Assembly: GCA_964016875.1 (NCBI GenBank)
Contig: OZ024730.1
Location: forward strand, 45,524,943 to 45,588,942
Reading direction: 5' to 3'
DNA: 64,000 nucleotides
Source: Fallopia convolvulus
Taxonomy: Eukaryota; Streptophyta; Magnoliopsida; Caryophyllales; Polygonaceae
The position numbers were made by a program, and so were the translations under genes. The notes beneath the pieces are model-generated. The model saw only the letters and a program-made list of their open reading frames with translations. It did not search any database and had not been told where the DNA came from. Shown here in pieces: positions 11,601-22,256 of the stretch. How positions within the stretch are numbered: the first letter of the stretch is position 1; every line of letters starts with the position of its first letter.

Positions 11601-12380
11601 ATGACTGTAATAGCCGCTATTTCCGTTAAATGAATAAATTTCATTTCTTAATATTTAATTATTTTACTGAATACGATAATCTCATAAATTTCTAAAAAGA
11701 AAGAAGATTATAATATTCTCATATAATCCTCATTCGAGCTGATGAATTTATTAAAGACGGAACTTAATAAATTCATAGTTAACGAAAAATCTTGCGTAAA
11801 ACCCGATCATTTCGACGCGCGTATCAAACCGACCACGGACCATTTTGCAAACGCGTCGGACTAATCATTAAGTGGATATATGGAGATTTTGGAAGAGATC
11901 CCACTCATTTCACTAGATTGCTTCATAAATGAAACAATCTCTACAAAATCCACTAACTTGAATAAAATACTAGTTTATTACTTGTTAGTCAATTTCCATC
12001 ATTAGGAGAATATTACCAAATATTCTCAAATTTCTACACCACCACTATCATCATTCTCTATTTAAAAAAAAGCAAACTTTTGGGCTCAAAAAGAACGCAC
12101 CACACGCGCCATTAACCTTTCGCCCAAAGTGCACCAAACCCTAATCCTCACAAGGCCGCCGCCGCCGCCGCCGCCGGATTCCATCAAATCCGCCAAGAAT
12201 TTGATCCTAAAACCGATCGAAAAGCGATTGTTGAAGCACCTCAAGTATACCTCACTGCTAATAACCGGAAACGGAAAGCTCGTCCGCTTTGAACAACATT
12301 TGGATCGATCTCTTCGACTGAAACTCAAAGTCATTCGGATCCTCCTTGTTTCTCTTATACACGTGCCTTCAACATGGCAG

Positions 12381-14026
12381 CCCAGAAGTCATCGAAAGAT
12401 TCAGATCAGGCCCCCTTGAGCCTTCTTTGGGTCTTGGATCCCTAGATCTGCGTTCGTTTTGTCTCATTTGGTAATCTTGGCTCAAGTTTCTAGCAATAAA
12501 CATGCTTCCCAACCGGTGAATCCGGTCCCACGGCGGTTCACTGTTATGGTGTTGGAATAGCCGCTGGCCCATCCCTCGGAGGCATGGCATAGGTGGTTGC
12601 TCCCTTTGTGGTGGAGGTGGTGGCGTGTACGTGGTGCGGGCCTGTGCGACTGGGGCGCTCTCCGTGTAGGGTCCTGGTCCTCTCTCGCTTGCCCAGTTGT
12701 TCCCGTCATTCCTTTTCCTCCCTCGGGTACCTCCTCGTCTTCCTCCCTCCACTAGACCTCTCTTTTTGGCTTGTTGTTTTGAAAGCCTCCTCTGTTGCAG
12801 ATTAATTTCTGAAAACAGTCTTGTAATTATCGTTCTTAAGCACTCTTTTTCCAATTTTGGTTTTAAAACTTTATCACCCTTTGCTTCTTTGTGTAACCCC
12901 AGTGTAACCCATGGTGTTCACAACAATTTCCTCTCTTCAATGAGAATTTCCTGCTCCTTTATCTTGACCCTGATGCTGGCCTTTTCTTCTAATGTTGGGT
13001 CTCTTGAGTATTTCTCTCGGCCTGGTTCTTTGTTTCACATGTGTGACACTTTAAACTCAAAGCTGTCAACCAATTGTTTTGTTTCCAAACCCGTCTGTTT
13101 TCATAACAACATAACGCTTAGATGTGAGACCAACTCCATCTTGACTCAAGATGTGGAAATTAAAACCCACAATTTTAATCCTATTACGACGAACAATCTG
13201 AATCTCCTTTTTTATGTCGTTATAGTGCTTTGTTGCTATATCTGGGTGGTTTGCAATTTTGTTTGCAGGCTGTTTTTTGAGTGTTGTCTTGAGCTCCTTC
13301 TTCTACCTCACCAGTGTGACACTTTGATCTCCTTTTTGTCAACCAACTCTTGACCTAAAAGCCAATTTATTGTGATCGATGTTACAAATCTTAATCAATA
13401 CCATATACATATCAATTTCCCAAATAAAAGGGTGAATAATCTTAACCTGATACATGTTTTGGGAACCAAAACCCACAAAATTAACCCAATGTATACGAAC
13501 AGTCATAATGACCCTAACCCTCTTGTCTGTTATGATTTGTTCAAGCTCAGGCACTTATTCTTTGGTGTCTTGCTGCATTTTTTTTTCTGCAGGTGGTGGC
13601 AAATTCTGTTGATAAAAACGCTCCAATAACAACCATGGAACCTATAGGGGGATCCCCTGGACATTTAGACCGCCTTAGATGCATGGGGTGCCCTTCTTTG
13701 CATCAAAAAGTCTTCAAATACTATTGTTATCTGGATAAAACAACAGGAATACTTTCTTCCTACTACCAAGCTACTAAGTCCACTCTGGACTTTGCATCTA
13801 AAAGTTACCTCGATAAACCAGGGGGTGGTGAGCACCCCTTTGAAAATATCCATCTTGAACATGTTAGCTACTTTTTACCTTGTTGGTTCCTTTTTATAAT
13901 AAAGTTCGGTGGGAATATCTCTTCACTGTATGCTCAAATGTATGATCCAACAGCTAAGGCTAAAAGCCTAGAAGTACAAGTTGAAACTAGCATGGGCTCT
14001 CAGCCCTTGATCAAAATGATGAGAAA
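12381..14026 (+). other. Upstream part of the LINE insert, unassigned
   Basis: About 1.6 kb lies between LTR-like sequence and the LINE endonuclease ORF. It contains degenerate internal repeats: a 'tgtgacacttt...tcaacca' block near 13041-13075 and again near 13316-13350, and an 'aaaacccacaa' block near 13160 and 13470. It also has medium ORFs on both strands (12369-12854 minus, Arg/Pro-rich; 12697-13353 plus; 13593-14105 plus), none of which I recognise. It may be the L1 5' UTR and a decayed ORF1. No clear zinc knuckle was found. Confidence 0.35.
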
Positions 14027-14587
14027 ATGCGTGTGGCACTTGATCATGCCATCATGCCATTCACCCAATGCACGATCGGTAAAACCACATTTTATATCAA
14101 CATAATACCTATCAAAAATATCAACCTAGCACTGAACGAGCCCATAAAAATCAATATGTTGCGACTCGATGAGAAAACGACATGTGACAAAGAATCCAAT
14201 GAGTGGGAATCTAAACTTAAAAATGAAACAACAAACACGAAGTACAATATAATAAAATCAACATCACCCATCTGTTGCGGCTCGATGAGAAAGCAACATG
14301 TGACAAACACGAAGTACAATACTTGTGATATCAAGCACAAGAACCGCAACTGTAAAATATTACATATGGATTATATAAAAATGCACCTTTTCGTTCCGTT
14401 GTACAAGAATTGTCAACGGATGTTGTGTGTTTACTTCACCATTAAAATCAAATGGGTAACCCGAAAGTGGGGGACAAAATCCCTTAAACGGATCATAAAC
14501 TATAATTTACAGATAAAAAACAAACAAAATTATTTTGATGAATATTCATCCCACGAAGGCCAAAAGCCACAACACATCCGGTTGCTT

Positions 14588-15148
14588 ATGAAAGTCTGCA
14601 CCTCGAACTGTCGAGGCACTAAACGCAAGTCCTTTTGGACCGAGGTGAATGCGTTTTGTCGCCTGGAACACATCAACCTTATCACCCTAATGGAAACGAA
14701 AGCCCAAGACCCTCCTGACTGCAAACAATGGCAAAAAGCTGGATTCGACTCCATTGAGTTCATCCCGGCTAACGGGTACTCTGGTGGATTATGCGTCCTT
14801 TGGAAAGGCTCATCTCTTACAAATGAAACCATCAAAACCATTCATAAAGATAATCGCTTTATTAGTTTCCATTACGCGGACCTTGAAAATATTAGGAAAA
14901 TGATCCTAATCTTTGCGTATGCTCCCCCGAGGGTGCAAGAAAAAGACCATTTCTGGATGAAGCTGAAGGACTTCATACAACACTGCAATCTTCCCTGCCT
15001 ACTAATGGGGGACTTAAACGAAATCCAACACCCAGACGAAAAACAGGGAGGTGCTAACCCCACCCAATCTAGATATGAATGTCTCATAAAATTCAAAGAC
15101 GAATGTGACTTGTGTGACATCCCATCGTTTGGAAATAAATTTACATAG
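14588..15148 (+). pseudogene. L1-type LINE ORF2: apurinic endonuclease domain
   Basis: An open frame from 14027 contains the endonuclease-exonuclease-phosphatase domain from 14588: KVCTSNCRGT at the start (family: WNCRG), LMETKA (catalytic Glu), the NGYSGGLCVLWK block, and LLMGDLNEI with the catalytic Asp/Asn. It stops at 15148 in the region where SRLDRFL-type sequence would follow. The rest of ORF2 continues in another frame from 15163. It makes the nick for target-primed reverse transcription in intact elements. This copy is broken. Confidence 0.88.
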
Positions 15149-15162
15149 AGAAATCAAAGAAA

Positions 15163-17130
15163 TTGGAGAATACCACCTTTGAAAAAATAGACCGTACCCT
15201 TGTCCTTAACCAAATTATCCAATGGTACCCGTCCATTGCAACCAAAAATCATGTGTTCTCATCCTCAGATCACTGTCCTATATCATGTGAAATACCCACG
15301 GGCACACATTTCCAAGCACAACCTTTCAAGTTTGAAATGATGTGGACATCCAGAAAGGACTTCCAAAACGTGATTAAACAAGCTTGGCGTTTCAATGCTG
15401 GAGGCTCCCATATGTATAACCTTACCAAAAAAACTCAAATGCTCAAAACGAAAGCGAAGACATGGAACAAAAAGACATTTGGAAACATATTTGAACAAAT
15501 AAAGAAAATTGATGAAGAAATTATCAATTTGCAAAAAGAGATTATCGAACAATCAAATCTGAACCTAATACATAAACAAGAGAGACTATCAAGAAAACAA
15601 GAGTGCCTACTAAACTTCCACAATTCCTATTGGAAACGAAGGGCAAAGAACACACACATAAAACTAAATGACAAAAATATCAAATATTTACACCGCATTG
15701 CCTCCGGTAGGAGAAACAGAACAAACATAAAAGAAATCCGCACAACGGAGGGTACACAAATCACTGGTTTTGAAAACATCCGGAATGAAATCAAACGCGA
15801 TTTCCAGAACCGATTTAGGGCTCTTGAAATAAACCACCATAAGCTCCAAAACATGACAAAACCGTCCAAAAAGAAATAACTAAGACTGATAAACTTAGAA
15901 CTCATCAAACCAGTTTCCAACACAGAAGTCAAGAACGCCGTGTTCGATATTGTGGACGACAAATCCCCCGGTCCGGATGGAATGCCGGCTAGTTTCTACA
16001 AAGAATACCGGCATATCGTTGGCCCGGATGTAACTAAAGCTGTTAAAAGATTTTTTCACAATGGCAAGATCCTAAAACAAATAAACCATACATTCATCAC
16101 CCTACTGCCAAAGTGTGAAAATCCCAATTCTACGAATCATTACAGACCAATCAGCTTATGTAACACCATATATAAAATTATATCAAAAATACTGACAAAC
16201 CGTCTAAAAAACGTTTTAGAGAAACTAATCCACCCATTGCAAGGTGCGTTCATTCAAAATCGTAGTATCCAAGACAATACCTTAATCGTACATGAGATTT
16301 TTCACTCCTTCCATAACAAACAAGGGCGGGAGGGGTGGATTGCAATCAAACTAGATATGGAAAAATCCTATGACCGCATAAGCTGGGAATTCCTAACTGT
16401 AGTTCTACAAAAATTCGGTTTCCACGAGAAATTTCTAGGGTGGATCCGAGAATGCGTCAAAACCGTATCTTTCTCAGTCCTCGTGAACAACGGGCCAACA
16501 GAACAATTCTTTCCCCAATGGGGACTTAGACAGGGAGACCTCGTTTCACCCTTCCTGTTCATCATTGCTGCTGAGGTTCTGGATAGACAGATCCATCTGG
16601 TAAGTACCAACCCAAAAAGCGGCATCGAGATCCAAATCTCAAGAAATGAAACAAAAATACCATTTTTAGCATTTGCAGATGACATTATCATCTTTGCTAA
16701 AGCTAACTGTCATTCATGCAAAAAAATGAAAGAAATCATTGTTGACTACAGCCAAATATCCGACCAGAAAGTCAATTTTCATAAATCTGCGTTCCAAGTC
16801 ACAAAAAATACTAACAATAACACGAAAGAACAGATAAAACAACTGCTACAAATAACAAACACAATATCTCTTGATAAAAATCTAGGCTGCCCGATAATCA
16901 ATGGGAAAGTAACACAAAACACATTTAAACCCCTGATAATGAAAACCAAAGCTCAATTATCAAAATGGAAAGCGAACACTCTATCACATGAGGGACGAAA
17001 AACCCTAATCAAAGCAAACCTTTCTGCACAACCAAACTATATAATGCAATCCTTCATGCTACCCCAGACAACTCTAAAAGAACTGGACCAAATCCTTCAT
17101 GCTACATGTCTTATATGTGGAGTTTTATGA
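15163..17130 (+). pseudogene. L1-type LINE ORF2: reverse transcriptase, 3'-truncated
   Basis: 15163-15879 encodes the spacer between endonuclease and RT (SDHCPISCEIP, FKFEMMW). After a stop at 15879 the RT continues at 15940-17130 with DKSPGPDGMPASFYK, HYRPISLCNTIYKI, IKLDMEKSYDR, GLRQGDLVSPFLFIIAAEVL and the catalytic FADDIIIF. It ends abruptly around 17105 before the C-terminal zf-RVT region. No 3' UTR or poly(A) is visible; AT-rich LTR-like sequence follows. Non-LTR elements are usually 5'-truncated, so a missing 3' end implies a later deletion or rearrangement. Confidence 0.92.
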
Positions 17131-19750
17131 AGAAAACCCACATGCATGTCTCTTTTGAGTAAGAGATGGATTTTTTTATGATGTTTATGAATAAATTAGT
17201 CTTGTGAGTTTTTAATATGCTTTGATGATCTTATAAACTCTTACATGCCACTTTAAATGAATTTTTACCAAGTAAAATCACCTTGCATGTAGACTTTATA
17301 ATATCTTTCTTTAAAACCATTATCAACTAGTTATTTAGCATTACTTGGTTGCTAAAAAAGGATATTTGGAAGTAGATCTTAATGCATGTAACTTTCAGGA
17401 AATTTCAACACTTAAATGATATTTTTTATTTTTTATATAACCGAATTATATATATATATATAATTGCTAGATCTTTAAAGAAATTCTATAAACTTTGCAC
17501 GAAGAAATTATGGAGTTTTTAGAATAAATATTATTTTTGCATGTGCTCTAAATTTACTAAGATGGTAAGTGTTTTACCACACCCTTAAATGAAAAGAAAT
17601 ATAATTTTTAGCATAAGTTTGATAAAGTCTTTCAAAATTTACATGTGAGATTAAAAAGTATTACTAGAAGTCATTTATGCACATACATGACCATCCTAGA
17701 ATTTGCTTTGAATAAATCATGATTTATATGAAAAGTTATAACAAACATAATTTTCAATAAAGAAGTGTTCTTAAAAATGATGCATGCAAATCATTTTTAT
17801 AAACTATTTTAAATACATATAAATAATGGTGTATGGGTTAAAAAGAGCTTTCCTTAGACTAAGTAAAGTCATACATTCATGTTCTTAAACTAAGTATTTT
17901 TATAAGTTACAAAATCCTTAATAAGTGTCACCTAGAAAATATTAATAAAAAGAGTTATTATTATTTTACCCTTCTTCCTAACTAAATTATTTAATCAAAT
18001 AATTTATTTTAACTCACTTTCTCTTAGAAGAGAAAATAAGAGAAATGTTGCTTTTAAATTAAAATAAGAATTGTAATAAGTGTTCATTCTGGTTCTTACG
18101 GTTTAATAGGTCGAGGTTTTCGAACGTCACTAAATTGTCCTATTTCCGAGTTAGTAGCATCCCGAAAGAGATTCAAGGCAAGTGAATATTCTCCTTGTAA
18201 CCTTTTGATATCTCGACTCCGTTAAACTTATATATGTTGGGTACAATCTTGTTTTTTTTAATAAATAAACATAGGATATATCGATTTCTAGAAATACCGA
18301 CATCTCATTATCGTTATTATTATTCGAATGCTAGAAATGAACTTAGGATCGATGATTGCATCCTTGTTTGTTTAAAATGTCATCGCTTAGAATCTTATAG
18401 GAAAAAGTATTGGACATAAGTCTTGAACCACTTTTTATAACATCATATATATGTAGGTCATGACTCTATTCTTACTTCGATGACTGAAGTCTTAAGCAAT
18501 GTCGAAATAGAAAGGTTTCGTCTGAAGTCTAAAGCAATGTCATACGGAAAATAAATGTTGGCTGAAGTCTTAAAGCAATGTCGAAATAAAAAGGTTTCAT
18601 CTAAAGTCTTAAGCAATGCCACATAAAATGAAAAAAACGACCAAAGTCTCTTACTAACGTCTATGCTATGCAGACATTCAAAATTATAATAAGGCTAAAG
18701 GTTTGCCTTGTTCAAATCATTAAATAAACTTATGCTATGTTCTAACTAAGTGTTAGAACTCTTTTCCCTTAAAATGTATTCGGCTCTTTCATAGCCTCCA
18801 CATCCTTAAAAGCCATTAGTGTTATGTAAAATTTTGGCACGTAATAAAGATAAGTGCTAGTGCACATTAAAAGATATCAAAACCAGGTCGGTTTTAGAAG
18901 ACCAACCCGGCTCTCAGTCGGTTTTAAAATGTATTCGGCTCTTTCATAGCCTCCACATCCTTAAAAGCCATTAGTGTTATGTAAAGTTCTGACACGTAAT
19001 ATAGATAAGTGCTAGTGCACATTAAAAGATATCAAAACCGGGTCAGTTTTAGAAGACCAACCCGGCTCTCGGTCTGATAAGGGCACGAGAGGTTTTCTAG
19101 AAACTTGTGTACAATTAAAATATTCCCAACATAATTCTACTCTAAAATGTTCTACATTCTCGTAGTTCGTTCTTTTCGGTTTGAGTTATCTCGCTTCGAG
19201 ATATACTCGTTTCCGTCCTTATGCTCTACATAAAGGTTATACATCTCAAACACATTTCGCATACCTCTTTAATGATTAGTTAACTTACCCAAATTACCCT
19301 TGAGAATTTCCGTTCTCACTTGGTTAGTCTCCTTAGACTAATTCCGCTCTTTTCTGCATTTTTCGCTTGGTATTTCTCGCCCTTCGCGACAAATGCCAAA
19401 CTCTAGGAAACGTCCCTCGAAGATTTACAAAAAAAAGAATCAAGAAAGTTGAAGGAAGGAAGTCAAGTCTTCTAAAAGATATTTCTTCCGTATTTTGGAT
19501 TCACTACGCTTTGCAAGAACAATGTTTCATTAATTCCGCTGCTTAACTCTATCATGTTGTTTTAAAACAATTTAAAATGTAATGATAATATTTAAAGTCT
19601 CAAGTTTGAGCACCTTTTAATGTCATGTATTACCATTTAAATTCCACATTTTTTTGAGTTTAATACCTTATAAAGCCTAGGGTGACTTTGGACGGTAAAG
19701 TCCGAGGTCACTGGCGGTAATACCCATCGTTGCAAAATAGGGGTGTTATA
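17131..19750 (+). repeat. LTR-like AT-rich segment with internal duplications
   Basis: This is the downstream part of the LTR unit. It carries an imperfect direct duplication of about 150 bp (about 18773-18920 and 18925-19077, sharing 'cggctctttcatagcctcc' and 'gtgctagtgcacattaaaa'). It also has a ladder of 'gaagtcttaaagcaatgtc' repeats (18480-18650). No gene is visible here. Confidence 0.55.
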
Positions 19751-20041
19751 ATGACCGAGCCTAAGCATAAGTCTTTCTCCTTCTATGTTAGTGACTTGTT
19801 TTTCCAAGTCCTCAATTTGCTTTTGCAAGTCGACGACTTGGGTTTTTGAGTCAAAACAAGATTCACAAGTCACTGACTTAGGAGAAGAAATCTTTTCCAG
19901 TTTAATAGCTTTAGGGGACTAGAGTTTGTTATCATCGAAAAGATTGAAGATGATTTCTTCTTTTTCTTCCACTTTTTCTCTTAACTCAGTGACCTATGAT
20001 AGCAACCAATTATTCTCTAGACTTTTTAGCAAGAAGAGAAG
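19751..20041 (-). pseudogene. Copia gag coiled-coil segment
   Basis: The minus-strand translation is heptad-rich: REKVEEKEEIIFNLFDD, then TCESCFDSKTQVVDLQKQIE and DLEKQVTNIEGER. The C-x-x-C plus coiled-coil arrangement is typical of the long gag of plant Copia elements between its two zinc knuckles. It connects at one end to 36640 (after removing the CACTA element) and at the other to 11600 (after removing the 11606-19750 unit). Two in-frame stops are present. Confidence 0.8.
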
Positions 20042-20044
20042 AGA

Positions 20045-20570
20045 CACTGCTGGAAAACGCGTCTATAGCCAGGAGCGTTGGCACGCGATAAGCCACAAAG
20101 TTAGCCAAGAAAAAGGCTTCGCCACAAAGATAGCCACCAGTGTTCCCAAGACGAAACGTTTGTGGTTAAAACGGTCGTGGGTATAGCATACCGAGAAAAC
20201 TGGCCACAAACCTTAGATTCGTGCCTATGTAACCACAATATTGGGTACGAAAATCGTGTTCTGCTAAATACATTGTATAGCCAGAGACACTTCGTGGCTG
20301 AGTTTGAGTCTATTTTACCAGAAAGTTAGCGTCGAAGTATTTTTCTGGCTAAATTCGGTAGAAATAAGTCGTGTTCATCATCCACATGTCGTGGCCATTT
20401 AGTATCGAAGTTTACCTCGAATACATTTAGTGGATAATTTCGTGGCGTTTAGCATGAAATTTGGCTATGAATTGACAAAATACATTTAATGGTCAATGTC
20501 GTGGCCCTTTAGCATGAAAATTGGGTCCGAAAACATTTAGTATCAAAATTTGTGGTTATATTATCACATA
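20045..20570. repeat. CACTA left terminal inverted repeat and subterminal repeats
   Basis: After the 17-bp terminal match there are repeated motifs such as 'atttagtatcgaa', 'gtggccatttag' and 'ggctatgaattg', spaced irregularly over about 500 bp. Subterminal repeats of this kind bind the En/Spm-type TNPA accessory protein in characterised elements (family knowledge; binding here is not shown). Confidence 0.7.
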
Positions 20571-20785
20571 ATTAATATATTATATTCAATACCAAATATA
20601 TATTATAATAATAACTCAAAACATATGCATATATTAAACAAAATACAAATATAATTGCAACTTAAATAAACTATCTTACAACCAATAGTGCCAAATTATT
20701 CATAAAAAAAAACTAGCATCATCCACCAACACCCTAATTACTAACTATCCAAAATCCACCTTATATCACATCTAACAATACAAAA

Positions 20786-21029
20786 CAACAAACGGCTTCA
20801 AAAACTTGGTGACACCTTCAGTTGATGCATGTGCTCTATGAGCAGTGCCGAAGGCATCGTTCACAAATAAATCAGCTAGAGAAGCAAGCTTCTTGGTGAA
20901 TTTTGGCTCATTCTTTTCCTCTACCTTATAAAACCTCACAATCTTAAGAAGCAACACTCCACCTTCAAGAAGAGAAGCAAACAACTTTTCAACCTTTGGG
21001 CCAAAGTAGTCATTTACTTTAACAACCTT
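20786..21029 (-). pseudogene. PGK-like fragment: Captured phosphoglycerate kinase fragment
   Basis: The minus-strand frame reads VEKLFASLLEGGVLLLKIVR, then VRFYKVEEKNEPKFTKKLAS and LADLFVNDAFGTAHRAHAST, ending EGVTKFLKP. This matches the conserved N-domain of plant phosphoglycerate kinase (family text: GGVLLLENVRFYKEEEKN, LYVNDAFGTAHRAHAS). Only about 80 of about 400 residues are present, and the end coincides with the conserved KPSVAGF region. It sits inside the CACTA element, so it is a transduplicated fragment. No ATG or catalytic C-domain is present. The source may be the plastid or cytosolic gene. Confidence 0.9.
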
Positions 21030-21374
21030 TTGATAAGCGAGAAAGAGGAAGAAAGACAAACAATTTAAGCAAATGATCCAACCATAACAAAGGCATGACT
21101 GTAGATGTAGACTTATAGCTACATATTCATATAGGTTCTTATAAGATCAGGAAAGATGCTACTACATACAAATACAATTCTCAAATGCCATTATCAATAT
21201 AATACAAGCAGAACCCATATGACAAACCCCATTTCAGCACAATTCCCAAAGATGCTAGTAACATACAATTTCCAAAGATACTACTACATAAAATTAATAG
21301 TGGGTTTGTTCGAATGGGTATAATCCACATTCCCATTTAGTATTCATGTAAGGATGAAAACGAAAATGCAAGAG

Positions 21375-21720
21375 TAATAAGAGATCAACCAACAAACCTG
21401 GAGTGACAAAAACGCATTGTTGAGAGAAGCTGGAAGAATAAATGATTTGTCAAGCCATGTGTCTACTTGGCGATCCTGTGATACAATTGACTTCTGCAGA
21501 TGGAAGACATAATGAAATTGTGAGACATTGATAACAGCAAGAGTCTTATAAAAGAACCAAATTTTGACTGTGTAGTCAAACTTATAGTCTTCTCAAACAT
21601 GGGAATAATTGTTTGATCAACCAAGAACTTCCTTAGCTGTTGAGCTACTACTTCTAAGGCTTTAGCAACCTTCAAAGCCTCTCCATGCAATTCAAAAATC
21701 TTCTCATCTGATCTTGCAGA
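21375..21720 (-). pseudogene. Captured KH-domain RNA-binding protein fragment
   Basis: On the minus strand, LHGEALKVAKALEVVAQQLR then KFLVDQTIIPMFEK resembles the end of a KH domain in plant FLK/PEPPER-type proteins (family pattern: KALELIAxHLRKFLVD). A probable intron follows, then an AG-bounded 96-bp exon (about 21497-21402 region) reading SQDRQVDTWLDKSF before a GT donor. Exon/intron structure is retained, as expected for DNA-level capture by a CACTA element. The assignment is by motif only, and the host gene is not identified. Confidence 0.55.
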
Positions 21721-22092
21721 TGATAGTGTCTCATCTACAAAAGACCAAAAAAAATATAAGTCATGCTCTCAACTTCAATAAAATAAAGAATACCAAGTGA
21801 TACAGAAGTTGGGAAGTAAAAGCAAAACCAGTTAGATAGTAATAAAGCACAAAAAAAAGATCATCCTACAATTACTCCTTACTCCCTAAAGAAGACTACC
21901 AAATCTACAAGAAGGTTTAATAGCATTTGAATTGGCAAACCAATACATTTGAGAACTAAGTAAATTCTGGGTTTTTATGTACTTAAAAGGCTCTGAATAT
22001 GAGGTTGAAAAAAGACTTTTAATAAACCAGGTGATTTTTACATATAAACATCATTATCCAAAAAGACCCCTTGTGCTTCTATGTCTTGCACA

Positions 22093-22250
22093 TCACAAAC
22101 AATAATTCAGGTTCCTTAATTGAAAAACCAAAAGCTCCTTCATCAAATGAAGAGACAAAGAAAATTCAAAAGCAAGATCTGAGAAGCTCAACCATTGATT
22201 TTCTAGCAGTTGCAAAAACAATGCAAAAGGAGTTAGTTACTTCATCTAAA
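22093..22250 (+). pseudogene. Exon-like segment inside CACTA, unassigned
   Basis: The plus strand reads SLIEKPKAPSSNEETKKIQK then DLRSSTIDFLAVAKTMQKEL after an AG acceptor-like site (22091), ending in a stop. It ends 3-4 bp before the Gypsy LTR. It may be a further captured exon; I do not recognise the parent gene. Chance coding is possible. Confidence 0.3.
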
Positions 22251-22256
22251 TGAAGC

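Larger units (their letters stand above)
11606..19750 (+). mobile_element. LTR unit split by a LINE, inserted in Copia gag (TSD ATGAC)
   Basis: The insert begins TGTAATAGCCGC and ends ...GGGGTGTTATA. It is flanked on both sides by ATGAC (11601-11605 and 19751-19755), and removing it restores the Copia frame. The outer parts (11606 to about 12380 and about 17108-19750) look like one long LTR: promoter-like AT-rich sequence, GCC microsatellite at 12151-12178, and terminal text ('gacggtaaagtccgaggtcac') seen in plant Gypsy LTRs. I interpret it as a solo LTR that later received an L1 fragment. Ending in TA instead of CA is probably a C-to-T mutation. I could not identify internal gag/pol of this element. 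Confidence 0.65.

Noticed and set aside
12369..12854. Minus-strand Arg/Pro-rich ORF of 161 codons as a gene
   Set aside because: Located between LTR and LINE sequence, unrecognised, with composition-driven openness; kept only as part of the unassigned region.
20772..21059. Functional phosphoglycerate kinase gene
   Set aside because: Only ~80 residues of the N-domain are present, with no start context or further exons, inside a transposon.
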